DNA of 64,000 nt, taken from contig JAGLWT010000162.1 in the NCBI GenBank assembly GCA_023133295.1, forward strand, positions 18,457-82,456, given 5' to 3'. Below the pieces are notes generated by a model. The model did no database searches. It was not told the origin of the DNA and saw only the letters and a program-made list of their open reading frames with translations. How positions within the stretch are numbered: position 1 is the first letter of the stretch; the number at the start of each line of letters is the position of its first letter. Both the position numbers and the translations under genes were made by a program. Source of the DNA: a bacterium. GTDB lineage: Bacteria; AUK180. Positions 52,632-62,458 of the stretch are shown here, in pieces.

Positions 52632-55600
52632 TGTTCTAATATCACCTCCATATCCATCATCTCCTTGAACTTCAAAAGAGAGTTCTTCAATAATTCGTAA
52701 TCCTCGGGAACTATCAGGTCCTTTTTGAATCTAACCGAATATTTCAATGTGATGATCTGATCTTTTCTTGAAATACCGATCTTTAGAGACATAAGTTTAT
52801 TCTCAATATCAGTATATTTAGGAAGAGACGCTATCTTGAAGTCATCCGGCAGAACGATCTCGGTCTCGGTTCGGCTTGTGGAGTTCAACCCCAGTTCAAT
52901 GGGTTTGTCTATCGTATCCAGAAGCGCGTATGTTTCGTAAAAGGAGATCGGATAAATAAAGGGCGAAAATTTCATTGTATCCGCGCTGACAAAGTTCCAG
53001 ATGTCCACTCCGTACCTGTATTTGACCGGGCTATCCCAGAGTTCGGACAATAATTCGATATCCTTCACCACTGCCCTCGCATATCTTCCCGACCAAATTG
53101 ACTGCAGGTCTTCCTGAGCGGTCTGCTCATTTTCCATCAGGTGACGGGCGCGGAAGGCCTCATAGCCGGATTTCTCAAAAGAGCGTACAAAGCTCATTTT
53201 AAGATCAGAGGAAAGAACACAGCGATTGTTTATTATTGTTTGATCAGTCTGGCCGGGATTCTTCTTTACTTTTTTCATACGGAATCCGTTATCGTCCATC
53301 TCCATCGCGAAGGCATCCAGAAGAGATCTCGGTAATTCCCATGGAAGGCCCCATTCAACTGTCGGATCCACGACATACGGCAGGCCCTTCGGAGAATAGA
53401 CCGTCAGTACCGCATGATTAAAGACGGTCAGGACGGGTAATGTTTCGATATTTCCGATATCCTTTGTTCTGATAAGAGTGATATTGGAATCTATTCCCGC
53501 CATCTTCAGGAACACCTTCATCAGCGTGGCCTTATCCTTGCAGTCACCGAATTTCTCCCTGATCACCTTTGAGGGGAATCTTGGCTGATATCCGTTCAAT
53601 CCGTATTCTATTCCCAGATAATGAATATCCTGTGAAACATATTTGAAGATCTTCTCCACCTTCTGCCTGAAGCCTGAATCCGGGGCAATGCCCAATTTCG
53701 CATACTCGTCCTTCACTGCTTTCGTGGGTTTCAATCTCTCTTTAAACAGGGACTTGACCCAGTCATATACCTCATTCCAGCCCTTGAACATAGTAATGCT
53801 CAGATACGGGCCGTATTCCGAATAAGATGCCATATTGGGGATATACGCGATCTGCTCTTGTTCTTTCAGCTTCCATGAAACAATATTGAATCCCTCGCGG
53901 ACAGCCTTTCTTGTTTTGATCCTGGTATTGTAGAACTTATGAACCAATCTTTTGCCCTTGGGGTATAGAAGGAAGTACTCCTTCAGCAATGATGGGAAAT
54001 CGTCCTGAATATTCAGGATCTCGCCGGGAAAATGGTCCTTGAACGACCGGTTTGAGAATTGTATGGTCCTGAATTTAATATAAACCCTGCTGCCTATCGA
54101 AAGATCATCTATATAGATCCCTAAACGCCTGTAATCGCTGTAAACATTACCGCTTGCGCCAACGGAGCCGGAACGGAATTTATTCACTGGAAAGAGCGTA
54201 CCGTCAGGAGCGATCACCAGAACGCTGTCTATCTGGACATATTCCGATGAGCCATTGTAGTATATCGGATAATAATTCAATCTCTCAATACCAGAAACCC
54301 TGTTGACCTGAAAGAGCATTTCCTTGAAGGTGATCATCAGATTCGAAGGCTTTACCTCAAGGATATTCCGCTCGTATAATTGAACAATATCGGAGTTTCT
54401 AAACTTCTCAGGTATCTCATACTCTCCGTTCAGATCAAGCGAAGCGTGGTCATAATAATTATACGCCAGGTCTTTTTGTTCACTCAATTCGGAAACAAGC
54501 TCGATGACTTCAACATCCTGAGGTTTCCATGAAAGAAGCGAACGGAGTTCTTTCAACGCATCTTCCTTTTTGCCCATGATCAATGCCCTGTCCGCCAGGA
54601 TCTTATGGTATTCTTCCTCGTACAGAAAGGTCTTTCTCATCTTTCCAAGCAATTCCACCAGCTCGGCATCCATTCCTAGACTCTGATATGTCCGCGCGAG
54701 ATTGATCAGATTGCTTGAATTATACGGATAAAGCTCCATATTCTTTTTGAGCATTTTCAAATATACGGGATTCCGGCGGTCGGAACTCTCCAATAACAAG
54801 CGCAGAGAGTAACTTACATCATAGAAGGAATAGGGTTCCTCCTCAAGTATCAATTCCGCTTCAGAAAGGAGGTCTTTCAGCGTTCTGGTCTTTGTGAGTC
54901 TGTCGAATATTGATTTAAAAAGCCCGCTGTGAAACTCTTTTTCAGAGAGAGAAGAGTAAAATTTCTCATACTCTGAATCCCAATTCAATGAGCTGAGAGT
55001 ATCCAGAGCGAGGCGGGAGGCATATTCATTCCGTTCCGTCCAGGAGACGATTCTTTCCCATGCAAGATTATAATCCCTGCTGTCATAGAAAAGCCTTGCT
55101 GTTAATAGGTCGTACATGAAGGGATGCGATCGCTTGAACTTGGAATAATAATGAAACGAATCATTTGGGTCCTCGGATAATTGTCCCAGAATGAAATATC
55201 CCCAGGAAAAATCCGGGTCTGCGGTCAGGAGTTCTTCAACAATATGAACATCTACCTTCTCTTCCTTGTTGAAATGTTTCATATAACGATTTGCCAGTAA
55301 CCACATCACCTTCTCCTGCTGATCCGCGGGAGAAAAATCCTTAAAGAGCTCTGTCACGGCCCAGCTGCTTATCTTTCCGCTTATTACGGATCTCGGGCGA
55401 TCTATCTTTAATCTATTGTCAAAGGACAGATTGACAAACCAGGAGGTCTGCTCGACCGCTGAAAAGATCCTGAGCCGGTGAAGGCCCTTTGAAAGCTTGA
55501 CCTTGGCGGTATAGAGGAATGTCCCCTGATTGTTCAATATTTCCCCGGAAAATATCTGTTTTCCATCAATGAAGATCGCCACAGCGCCGGAGAAAGAGAA

Positions 55601-56179
55601 TCTGATCACAAATTCACCCGAAGAAGCAGCGGAGAAATAATGATCCGCCCTGGCTCGGGTAAAGTTTCCCTCGCCGGTAATATCATCGAAGTATAGTTTT
55701 GGATAAGGGAAGTTCACGGCTTGAGGAACTACGATGCGGTTCTTGCCCAATATCCCCTCTTCACCTTTTTCTATCTCTGTGATCGCGGAAAGTCCCGCAT
55801 GATCCAGCGGGCCCAGTATCACATAATTCCTAGGGATATTCAATTCAGTAAATATTTCATTATCCGGCTCACCTCTTGAGCGTTTCAGATAAAAGAGAAA
55901 GAATCTGGCATGTATGTCATTGTCCTTTATTTGTGAAAAGAATTCCTCAGCCTGCTGCTTGCCGCCGTTGAATTCATAGGCAAGATCGTACATACGGTTG
56001 ACAGCGACATATTTATACATCTCGCTTTCACTTCCCTTATAAAGTTCTCCCCATGCCTTCAGCGCTTGCTTGAAGTTACCGGCCATTTCCAATTCCAATA
56101 TCTGGTCGAGCTCTATCGCGAATGCGGAAATCGCGAAAAGTGAAAGTATGAATACAAATAGAACTTTTGATATTTTCAT
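52628..56179 (-). CDS. Large secreted DUF3857/transglutaminase-like protein with intact triad
   Basis: 1183 residues. A signal peptide (MKISKVLFVFILSLFAISAFA) is followed by a helical/TPR-like region, a beta domain with IFIDGKQIFSG (PA14-like or glycan-binding fold, about 170-290), more TPR-like repeats (about 330-620), a DUF3857-type beta domain (about 640-800) and a transglutaminase core. The triad is visible: FGDCKDKATLM (Cys near 879), FNHAVLTV and VVDPTVEWG. The C-terminal 180 residues resemble a DUF2569/3858-type beta tail. It is probably a periplasmic protease, amidase or cross-linker. It shares domain order with its upstream neighbour and begins 1 nt into that gene's end. Confidence 0.82.
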   Translation of the reverse strand: MKISKVLFVFILSLFAISAFAIELDQILELEMAGNFKQALKAWGELYKGSESEMYKYVAVNRMYDLAYEFNGGKQQAEEFFSQIKDNDIHARFFLFYLKRSRGEPDNEIFTELNIPRNYVILGPLDHAGLSAITEIEKGEEGILGKNRIVVPQAVNFPYPKLYFDDITGEGNFTRARADHYFSAASSGEFVIRFSFSGAVAIFIDGKQIFSGEILNNQGTFLYTAKVKLSKGLHRLRIFSAVEQTSWFVNLSFDNRLKIDRPRSVISGKISSWAVTELFKDFSPADQQEKVMWLLANRYMKHFNKEEKVDVHIVEELLTADPDFSWGYFILGQLSEDPNDSFHYYSKFKRSHPFMYDLLTARLFYDSRDYNLAWERIVSWTERNEYASRLALDTLSSLNWDSEYEKFYSSLSEKEFHSGLFKSIFDRLTKTRTLKDLLSEAELILEEEPYSFYDVSYSLRLLLESSDRRNPVYLKMLKKNMELYPYNSSNLINLARTYQSLGMDAELVELLGKMRKTFLYEEEYHKILADRALIMGKKEDALKELRSLLSWKPQDVEVIELVSELSEQKDLAYNYYDHASLDLNGEYEIPEKFRNSDIVQLYERNILEVKPSNLMITFKEMLFQVNRVSGIERLNYYPIYYNGSSEYVQIDSVLVIAPDGTLFPVNKFRSGSVGASGNVYSDYRRLGIYIDDLSIGSRVYIKFRTIQFSNRSFKDHFPGEILNIQDDFPSLLKEYFLLYPKGKRLVHKFYNTRIKTRKAVREGFNIVSWKLKEQEQIAYIPNMASYSEYGPYLSITMFKGWNEVYDWVKSLFKERLKPTKAVKDEYAKLGIAPDSGFRQKVEKIFKYVSQDIHYLGIEYGLNGYQPRFPSKVIREKFGDCKDKATLMKVFLKMAGIDSNITLIRTKDIGNIETLPVLTVFNHAVLTVYSPKGLPYVVDPTVEWGLPWELPRSLLDAFAMEMDDNGFRMKKVKKNPGQTDQTIINNRCVLSSDLKMSFVRSFEKSGYEAFRARHLMENEQTAQEDLQSIWSGRYARAVVKDIELLSELWDSPVKYRYGVDIWNFVSADTMKFSPFIYPISFYETYALLDTIDKPIELGLNSTSRTETEIVLPDDFKIASLPKYTDIENKLMSLKIGISRKDQIITLKYSVRFKKDLIVPEDYELLKNSLLKFKEMMDMEVILEQ

Positions 56180-59100
56180 TATTTCACCTCCGCCCTGAGA
56201 AGTTTTTCTTCCTTTTTGTCCAGTTGCTCCGCCTTCTTCAGAATAATCAGTATTTTCGAGGGGTAAAAGATCCCTGAATAAATGCTTACCGTTCTCTCAA
56301 CTCTATACCCTTCCGGCGTTTTTGTAACTTGAAAATCATAATCATAGGCGCCGGGAACCTTCTCTTTATAGCCGCGCAGGTCCAATTTCTTCTCCGTTTT
56401 GATATGTATCACATCCCTTTGATAGGTCGGCTGAGCTACTAAAAGCGGCATTTTCCTGGGATAGTCGATACCGAAAATACCCGAGATCTCTATCGCTTTG
56501 AACGGCAGCTCATATGTCCCCTTGCCCAATTCCCTCATAAAACGGCCTTTAACAGAGATCTTCAATGGCTCATTATCTCTGTTCGCGATCGCCCGTATCT
56601 CATCTGTAGTAACATACGGAAAGAAGCCGCTGATGATCTGATTACCGATGTTCGAACTCGTTTTCTCATCGAACATATAGCTCTTATATGCGGAATATTC
56701 ACCACGGAAAACAAGAGAGAGGTCAATATCTCCCGTATCAAGGTCCCAGAAGTACTCTATGTCAAAGCCGGACTTGCCGCCCATGACAAGATTGGAACGC
56801 AATTCGTAATCCTTGCCGTCCGAAGTCAGATACACCGCTCTCATTGGAACTACTTCACCCCCAATAGGAATGAAGTTCTGCGAGAACGCGATGAATTTCA
56901 TCTCGCCTTGATGCTGAACAAGTAAACCCTGCCCGGAGATCTTTTCCGGGAAAAATCCGCCCGTATTATCATCGGAAATGCCGGAAAATATAAGGAACTT
57001 ATGAGGTACGCTCCAATATTCCAATGCCGCCTTAAAGAGGCGCATCTTGTCCAATTGTCCCGCCTTTTTGGAAATATAGATATTCAGAAGGCTTTTGTCT
57101 TTATCGGATTCGGTATCCTCGGTGTAATTCACGCTGAGATCATCATACAAGGCCTTTACTTTGTCATCCTCAGAACCGGGAAAGGAGTCGAAATATGTTA
57201 ATATCGGCGCGGGAATGAGCTTATCCGTAAAGATCTCAAAATAGAAGTTCTTCAGAAATACTTCGGGATCAAGGCCGCTGTTCACAAATAATGAAGGCAA
57301 AAAGGTATATGGCGCGGGAATGGCTTCTTCGACCTTAAGCCTTTTGCCGGAGGGGGTTGTGTATGTATATGTCTTATAACCGGCTCTGGAGGCCTTCTTG
57401 GACGCCTTGGTGCCTGTGTCCCATGCCTTTGAAGGGTGGTATTTCGGTTTTATCTTCAGTCCCTTGGGGATCTCATACCTTAAAACCGCTTTGTTGAAGG
57501 GTATTGTCATTGTTAAGATGGCGGGATAAAGCCCCGTATAATAGATATTCATGAATTTTCGGGAGTAATATGAAATACTTACATAATCGATAATAGATCC
57601 CGGAAGAAGCCCTTTCAAGGACAATTCGCCGCCGTGCGCCTCGTGGAAATAGTATTCACGCCCGGATGGATTGGTAACCCTTGTATAAACAGCATCACCG
57701 CCTACATTGAAATTCGTGAGCGCGGTAACGCCCTTCTGATTGTTTACTCTGATGGAGATCCTTGTAAGTTTCCTGTATGAAAGGTCCTTGAAAAAGGTTA
57801 TCGTCTCGTCCTGCTCGATGATCTCCAGCGGATAATTGGATATGGGGTCCTTCTCGGGATAAACCTTTTCAGGAAGGGGGGTTCCGAATATTTTCCTATC
57901 CATTTCATCGTCAATGTCAGAAAACTTTTTCAGCATATCCTCCCGGATCGAGAGATATCTGTCATGATCACCCTTCTGAAGGTAGTGATCGGATGCCAGG
58001 CCCATTATATGCATATTCATGGGGAAAGAGGCCAATAAATATTTTAATGTCTCCTCCGCCCTTTCATCTGCCAGCAGCCCCGCCTGCATCATCATTATCT
58101 CCAGTTTCTTTTTCAGAACGGGATGCTCCACCGTATCGATCAGGGCAAATGCGTCACCCATCTTTTTTGAACTGACCAGAAGATCCAGTTTTCTGAAGAT
58201 AAACTCATCATTGAGTATGCCAGCTTTCTCGACCTTGTCAAGCGCTTCGACCGCCAATTCCACCTCGCCCGCAGATTTCAGAATGTCATATATATCAAAA
58301 AGCAGCGCAGTGCCCTTGCAATTACGGATGAACTCCTTCAGTTTCAAAAGCGAATACGACTCCATTTCCTGTTCATACCTCAAACGGGCAATGGAAAGAG
58401 ACAGGCTGTGGGAAGCGGACGGGATCTTTTCCTCAAGGGCATAAATGTACTTCCTTGCCTCCTTGTAATTGCCTGATTCCAAATATGTCAGGCCCATGAA
58501 ATACTGCGCGGTATAATTATCGCTCCAGCCGAGATTCGACCTGAGGTAGAAGTTATAGGAATAATTTCTGAATCCCAAAAGCGGGAAACGGCTGCATATA
58601 TAGCCGGCAAAGAATGAATCGATGGGAGAATCATTTGCCGCGGCGGCAGCTGATATCATCTTGTAGCTGTCCTGCGGTATGCCGTAGTTCATCAGTACAT
58701 TGGCAAGCTTGAATGCCTTGCGGGAAACCTTTTCATCAGCATAGGTGTCATTTATGGAAATATTGCTGTGGGAAAGAAGCTTTCCTTTTTTGTGAGCCTC
58801 GGAATTTGTATCCACCGGGTCACCCGTGGCGTCAAATACCTGCATCATAAAACCGTTTATGCCGCTCTCCAGAAAGTATCCTTCGAAATTATACGAGCCG
58901 TCGGCCTTCACCATTACCGTATGCTCACCCCTGCCCAATTCAAGCTCGATGATATTCCTAACACCCTTATTCAGGTCCATATAGCGTCTTTCAAAGACCT
59001 TCTCGCCATCAATGAACACCTGTGAAGGTACTTGAGAAATATAATGGAGGTAATAAGTGCCTTCCTCGCCCGCCTTTATCCCGGAAAGGAAGTATGATAT

Positions 59101-59718
59101 GCCGAAACTTCTGTCATAAATATCGTCGAGATTAAACCACCCTCTGACATTCGACACCATTGCGGTAGGCTTATATTTCCCATAAAAGGTGTTATATTCG
59201 CCCTCGATCTTGCCCTTTTTCTCTATTTTAAAGGCCTCGTCAATATCAATAATCCCATTTTTAATATATGGGCCGGAAGCATAGAAGCTGTCGATATAGC
59301 CGTGCTTAGCCGGAATAAAGCTATTGATATTAAGCTTGTCGATCAATCCCAGGGCATACCAGTATTCAATCCTGGTCAAGGGCTCTTTATCATCCGCAAG
59401 CCTATTCTCAAGTATCCCGCGGAGATCGTCGGCATACTCGATTAAATGCGGGCTTTCCATGATATACAGTAATGAAAAGGCCTTGTTCAGCGGCGATTTG
59501 GCTTTTTTTATCGCCTTTAAGAGGATGTGATGTACCGCCTCATACCGCATTTCTGAATATAAGGCATAATCGATCAATTCATCAGCATTCAATTCGCCCT
59601 TCTTTTCTAAACTTATCTTGAGCTCTTTGAAGGAACTTTCCTCCGCGTAGAAGGAAACTCCCACTAAAATACTAATTATCGTCAATAAGATCTTTGCCAA
59701 GAATGATCTGGACATCAA
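56179..59718 (-). CDS. Large secreted DUF3857-family paralog with degenerate transglutaminase core
   Basis: 1179 residues with the same layout as the following gene: signal peptide, helical region, beta domain with VFIDGEKVFERR, TPR-like repeats (about 350-620), a DUF3857-type domain (about 650-830), then a transglutaminase-like fold. Where the neighbour has GDCKDK, this protein has AGQLDKMRLFKAALEYW near residue 890, so the catalytic cysteine is lost. The matching histidine/aspartate segments are also unclear. It may be a non-catalytic partner of the next protein, arisen by tandem duplication. Its first 47 nt overlap the LCP gene; the start is set by the signal peptide (SFLAKILLTIISILVGVSF). 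Confidence 0.8.
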   Translation of the reverse strand: MMSRSFLAKILLTIISILVGVSFYAEESSFKELKISLEKKGELNADELIDYALYSEMRYEAVHHILLKAIKKAKSPLNKAFSLLYIMESPHLIEYADDLRGILENRLADDKEPLTRIEYWYALGLIDKLNINSFIPAKHGYIDSFYASGPYIKNGIIDIDEAFKIEKKGKIEGEYNTFYGKYKPTAMVSNVRGWFNLDDIYDRSFGISYFLSGIKAGEEGTYYLHYISQVPSQVFIDGEKVFERRYMDLNKGVRNIIELELGRGEHTVMVKADGSYNFEGYFLESGINGFMMQVFDATGDPVDTNSEAHKKGKLLSHSNISINDTYADEKVSRKAFKLANVLMNYGIPQDSYKMISAAAAANDSPIDSFFAGYICSRFPLLGFRNYSYNFYLRSNLGWSDNYTAQYFMGLTYLESGNYKEARKYIYALEEKIPSASHSLSLSIARLRYEQEMESYSLLKLKEFIRNCKGTALLFDIYDILKSAGEVELAVEALDKVEKAGILNDEFIFRKLDLLVSSKKMGDAFALIDTVEHPVLKKKLEIMMMQAGLLADERAEETLKYLLASFPMNMHIMGLASDHYLQKGDHDRYLSIREDMLKKFSDIDDEMDRKIFGTPLPEKVYPEKDPISNYPLEIIEQDETITFFKDLSYRKLTRISIRVNNQKGVTALTNFNVGGDAVYTRVTNPSGREYYFHEAHGGELSLKGLLPGSIIDYVSISYYSRKFMNIYYTGLYPAILTMTIPFNKAVLRYEIPKGLKIKPKYHPSKAWDTGTKASKKASRAGYKTYTYTTPSGKRLKVEEAIPAPYTFLPSLFVNSGLDPEVFLKNFYFEIFTDKLIPAPILTYFDSFPGSEDDKVKALYDDLSVNYTEDTESDKDKSLLNIYISKKAGQLDKMRLFKAALEYWSVPHKFLIFSGISDDNTGGFFPEKISGQGLLVQHQGEMKFIAFSQNFIPIGGEVVPMRAVYLTSDGKDYELRSNLVMGGKSGFDIEYFWDLDTGDIDLSLVFRGEYSAYKSYMFDEKTSSNIGNQIISGFFPYVTTDEIRAIANRDNEPLKISVKGRFMRELGKGTYELPFKAIEISGIFGIDYPRKMPLLVAQPTYQRDVIHIKTEKKLDLRGYKEKVPGAYDYDFQVTKTPEGYRVERTVSIYSGIFYPSKILIILKKAEQLDKKEEKLLRAEVK

Positions 59719-60814
59719 ACACTCCTTTTTCTTCCCTTGGATATATTAATTCGATACCGAAATTGTTCTTTATCGCTTCAATGTCGCTGTGCCTTCCCGT
59801 ATTATAAAAGACAACGCTTTGATCGTAATTCATGCGGTCCGCATTCTTGATGGAGACAACATCATAACCGAATTGCCTTAATTTAGTCGCGAACGCCTCA
59901 CCGAAGCCGGGAACCCCGTTACCGTTCAGCAGCTCGACCAGGATCTTTTTCCGCTCTTCTTTCTGACCCTTTAAGAAGCATTTATCATAATCGAAATTCT
60001 TTTTCGGTATCCAATAACTTCCGCCCATTTCTTTCTCAGGACCGCCGGGCAATGTCTTCATTATTACAGAGGCGCCATCAAAACTCGCGAGAAGGTCCTT
60101 GATGTAAAATGCCTCCTTGATCCTAAAATTGGTTTTTAACTTCGACAATATTAATCTTATTATTTTCGGGTTTTTCATATACTCTCGTATTGAGTTTTTG
60201 CCCAATATAGAACTCATAAAATCCTTCTGTCTCTGTATGCGCCCTATATCTCCTCTACCGTCGCTTCTGTACCTGACGAACTCCAATGAGCGTTTGCCGT
60301 CGAAGTGATTGACCCCCTTTTTGATATCGATCAGAAGCTGGCCGTTCTTGTCAAAATAATACATATCCCGGGAGACATAGACATCCACTCCCCCCATCAT
60401 GTCAATGACGCTTTCGAATACAGCGTAATCAAGAACAGCGTATCTCAAAGGCTGAATATGAAAATTCTCCTCCAGCACAAGAGAAAGTTTATCGCAGCCG
60501 CCCTTGATCCCGTCCTTTGAGAATCCCCTGGCGAATACGCCGTTGATCCTCTGCTGCTTTCCGAGATAAGACACCTTGGTATCCCTCGGTATCGACATAA
60601 GGCGAAGAGAGCCCTGAGAAGACATCTTTCCCAATATGATCGAATCGGCGCGGGAAAGATTCTCAACAGAATCCAGTCCCACGATAATAAAATATACATA
60701 ACCGTCCCTTCTCATGCTTTTTTCCAGCGGAGATCGCGTGCATATGGAGAGCGCAACGATGCCGATTATCAAGGCCGCAATAATAAGAGCGATATATTTA
60801 ATGTTCTTTTTCAT
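59672..60814 (-). CDS. LytR-CpsA-Psr (LCP) family protein with LytR_C domain
   Basis: 380 residues: one N-terminal TM helix (about 6-26), an LCP domain (about 40-250) with FIIVGLD, RADSIILG, SIPRDT and the Arg-rich RSDGRGDIGRIQRQKDFM, and a C-terminal LytR_C domain (about 285-375, VELLNGNGVPGFGEAFATKL). LCP enzymes transfer lipid-linked glycans to the cell wall or other acceptors outside the cytoplasmic membrane. LCP proteins are best known from Gram-positives but occur in diderms too. The nadD-yqeK-LCP order is common in bacteria. It overlaps yqeK by 17 nt. Confidence 0.9.
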   Translation of the reverse strand: MKKNIKYIALIIAALIIGIVALSICTRSPLEKSMRRDGYVYFIIVGLDSVENLSRADSIILGKMSSQGSLRLMSIPRDTKVSYLGKQQRINGVFARGFSKDGIKGGCDKLSLVLEENFHIQPLRYAVLDYAVFESVIDMMGGVDVYVSRDMYYFDKNGQLLIDIKKGVNHFDGKRSLEFVRYRSDGRGDIGRIQRQKDFMSSILGKNSIREYMKNPKIIRLILSKLKTNFRIKEAFYIKDLLASFDGASVIMKTLPGGPEKEMGGSYWIPKKNFDYDKCFLKGQKEERKKILVELLNGNGVPGFGEAFATKLRQFGYDVVSIKNADRMNYDQSVVFYNTGRHSDIEAIKNNFGIELIYPREEKGVFDVQIILGKDLIDDN

Positions 60815-61313
60815 ATCTGTCGATCAGTCCCTTGGTATTGGGATGTATTTCACTTTTGGTTTTCTCCAGGCAATTCAGCTTGAAAGAGGCCGTATAAAGG
60901 ACGGCGGCGGTGATCTTACCATTCAACAATATCTCGCGTGCCTTGCTACTTTCTGAATATTCACGGTTATATTCGGCAAAATCAATTACATATAAGAATT
61001 TCTCCAATGGCCCCGCGGATGCTTTAATGGCAGGATGGGATCTGACCGCTTTTAATACCGCGGCATCCTTAATATTCAATTTTTCCTTTGCCGTCCGATA
61101 GGAGATCTCCGCATGTTCCAATCTCCAAAAAGGCCGAGTTCTATTCTTCTCATTGCCTTTCCCGATATCATGAAGAAGTATCGCGTCCCTGAGTTTTTTT
61201 TCAAATCTCGGGGAAAAATGGAATACATTCGAACAATCATCACATAATCTCAGCATGCCTTCAATATGAGCCCAGCGGCTTCCTGAATACAAATGCCTTA
61301 CCCTATCTTTCAT
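60798..61313 (-). CDS. yqeK: HD-domain hydrolase, YqeK-like
   Basis: 171 residues from an ATG at 61313 (MKDRVRHLY) with AAAGGG upstream; an earlier in-frame start at 61343 would overlap nadD by 41 nt. The HD signature is LLHDIGKGN, preceded by a conserved H (RWAHIEGM) and followed by EHAEI and VRSHPA. YqeK-family proteins hydrolyse dinucleoside tetraphosphates (Ap4A). The position right after nadD is typical for the family. Confidence 0.85.
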   Translation of the reverse strand: MKDRVRHLYSGSRWAHIEGMLRLCDDCSNVFHFSPRFEKKLRDAILLHDIGKGNEKNRTRPFWRLEHAEISYRTAKEKLNIKDAAVLKAVRSHPAIKASAGPLEKFLYVIDFAEYNREYSESSKAREILLNGKITAAVLYTASFKLNCLEKTKSEIHPNTKGLIDRYEKEH

Positions 61314-61866
61314 ATAGGCCCTTTCGTAGAATGTATTTTTCAACCGCCTGCGGTACTAATCCGCTGATACTCCTTCCCTCCGCCGCCCTTTCTCTTATCA
61401 TGCTCGAGGAAATGGGCAGGACCGGAAATGGAAAAATAGTAAAATCAAGTATCTCCGCCAATGGTTCTCCGCGCGGTATAACATGAAAAACAGCCATTTG
61501 AAGCAGTTCTTTCCATCTGTACCATGTCCTGAAGGCATTTGCCTGATCACTGCCGATCAAGGCATGTATCTCAAGATCAGGGGCACGGAAGTGTTCCAGC
61601 GTATTGAAGAAATAGGCGGGACCTGTCTGACCCTGCTCGTGATCGGATATCGTAATGTCTTCGGTCTGCGCAAATGCAAGTTTGAGCATCTCCACCCTAT
61701 CTTCAATTGATGTATCCGGTGTCTCACGATGAGGAGGCGTCCCGTTGGGGATTATTATCAATTCAGCGTCCAAATGCTCTTTCAGGCGAAGAACAGAGGC
61801 CAGATGGCCATTATGTATCGGATTGAAGGTTCCTCCGTAGAGGAGTTTTCTGTTATTCAACGCCAC
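61303..61866 (-). CDS. nadD: Nicotinate-nucleotide adenylyltransferase
   Basis: 187 residues. It forms nicotinate adenine dinucleotide from nicotinate mononucleotide and ATP in NAD synthesis. The nucleotidyltransferase motif GGTFNPIHNGHL is at the N-terminus, IIPNGTPPHR follows, and the C-terminal ISSSMIRERAAEGRSISGLVP carries the second motif. It overlaps the OmpH-like gene by 14 nt. With nadK in the same operon, two steps of NAD(P) synthesis are co-transcribed. Confidence 0.95.
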   Translation of the reverse strand: MALNNRKLLYGGTFNPIHNGHLASVLRLKEHLDAELIIIPNGTPPHRETPDTSIEDRVEMLKLAFAQTEDITISDHEQGQTGPAYFFNTLEHFRAPDLEIHALIGSDQANAFRTWYRWKELLQMAVFHVIPRGEPLAEILDFTIFPFPVLPISSSMIRERAAEGRSISGLVPQAVEKYILRKGLYER

Positions 61867-62458
61867 CCGCGGGAGTGCTGTCTTCTTCGGCGTTCTCTTC
61901 CTCGGGGTCTTGGAACTCCTCGGGATGCAATGTGATATAATCGCTGTTCAATTTCTCAATGATATAATCAGAGAGGTCCACATCGGGAGTGGAATAGTAG
62001 ATCTCTTTCTTTTCAAGGATAATATTGAAGCCGTACTTTGAAGCGATATCCTTGATCGCCCTGTACACATTCTTCAAGATCTCTTCATTGAGCTTCGACT
62101 CCTCCGTCATCAGGTTTTCATCGATACTTCTCCGCTTGATATGGTATTCCCTTCTTAAACGCAGGATCTGAGACCATCTGCGGGACAGCTCATCACCGTA
62201 AAGGAACGGCTCATCAAGCTTGAGCTGCATCAATGTAGAATCCAGGGATTCCTTCAGCGGATCCAGGCGCGAATATCTTTTGTTCCGCATTTCATCGAAC
62301 AATCCCTGATAATTCCTTGCCAGAATGTAATTTGATATGATCTTCTGAATGTCCACATACCCCACCTTCACAAAGATCTTGGATCTGAGGTCGTCCTTTC
62401 CGGCATATATTGTGAAGATCATCCCTACAATAGCGAACAGTATTAATGCTCTTTTCAT
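61853..62458 (-). CDS. OmpH/Skp-like periplasmic chaperone
   Basis: 201 residues. A signal peptide (MKRALILFAIVGMIFTIYA) is followed by VGYVDIQKII, a phrase typical of the family start, a long charged helical hairpin (about 50-150), YGFNIILEK and an acidic tail. Skp-type proteins hold unfolded outer membrane proteins in the periplasm, so this supports a diderm envelope. It overlaps hisS by 4 nt. Confidence 0.85.
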   Translation of the reverse strand: MKRALILFAIVGMIFTIYAGKDDLRSKIFVKVGYVDIQKIISNYILARNYQGLFDEMRNKRYSRLDPLKESLDSTLMQLKLDEPFLYGDELSRRWSQILRLRREYHIKRRSIDENLMTEESKLNEEILKNVYRAIKDIASKYGFNIILEKKEIYYSTPDVDLSDYIIEKLNSDYITLHPEEFQDPEEENAEEDSTPAGGVE

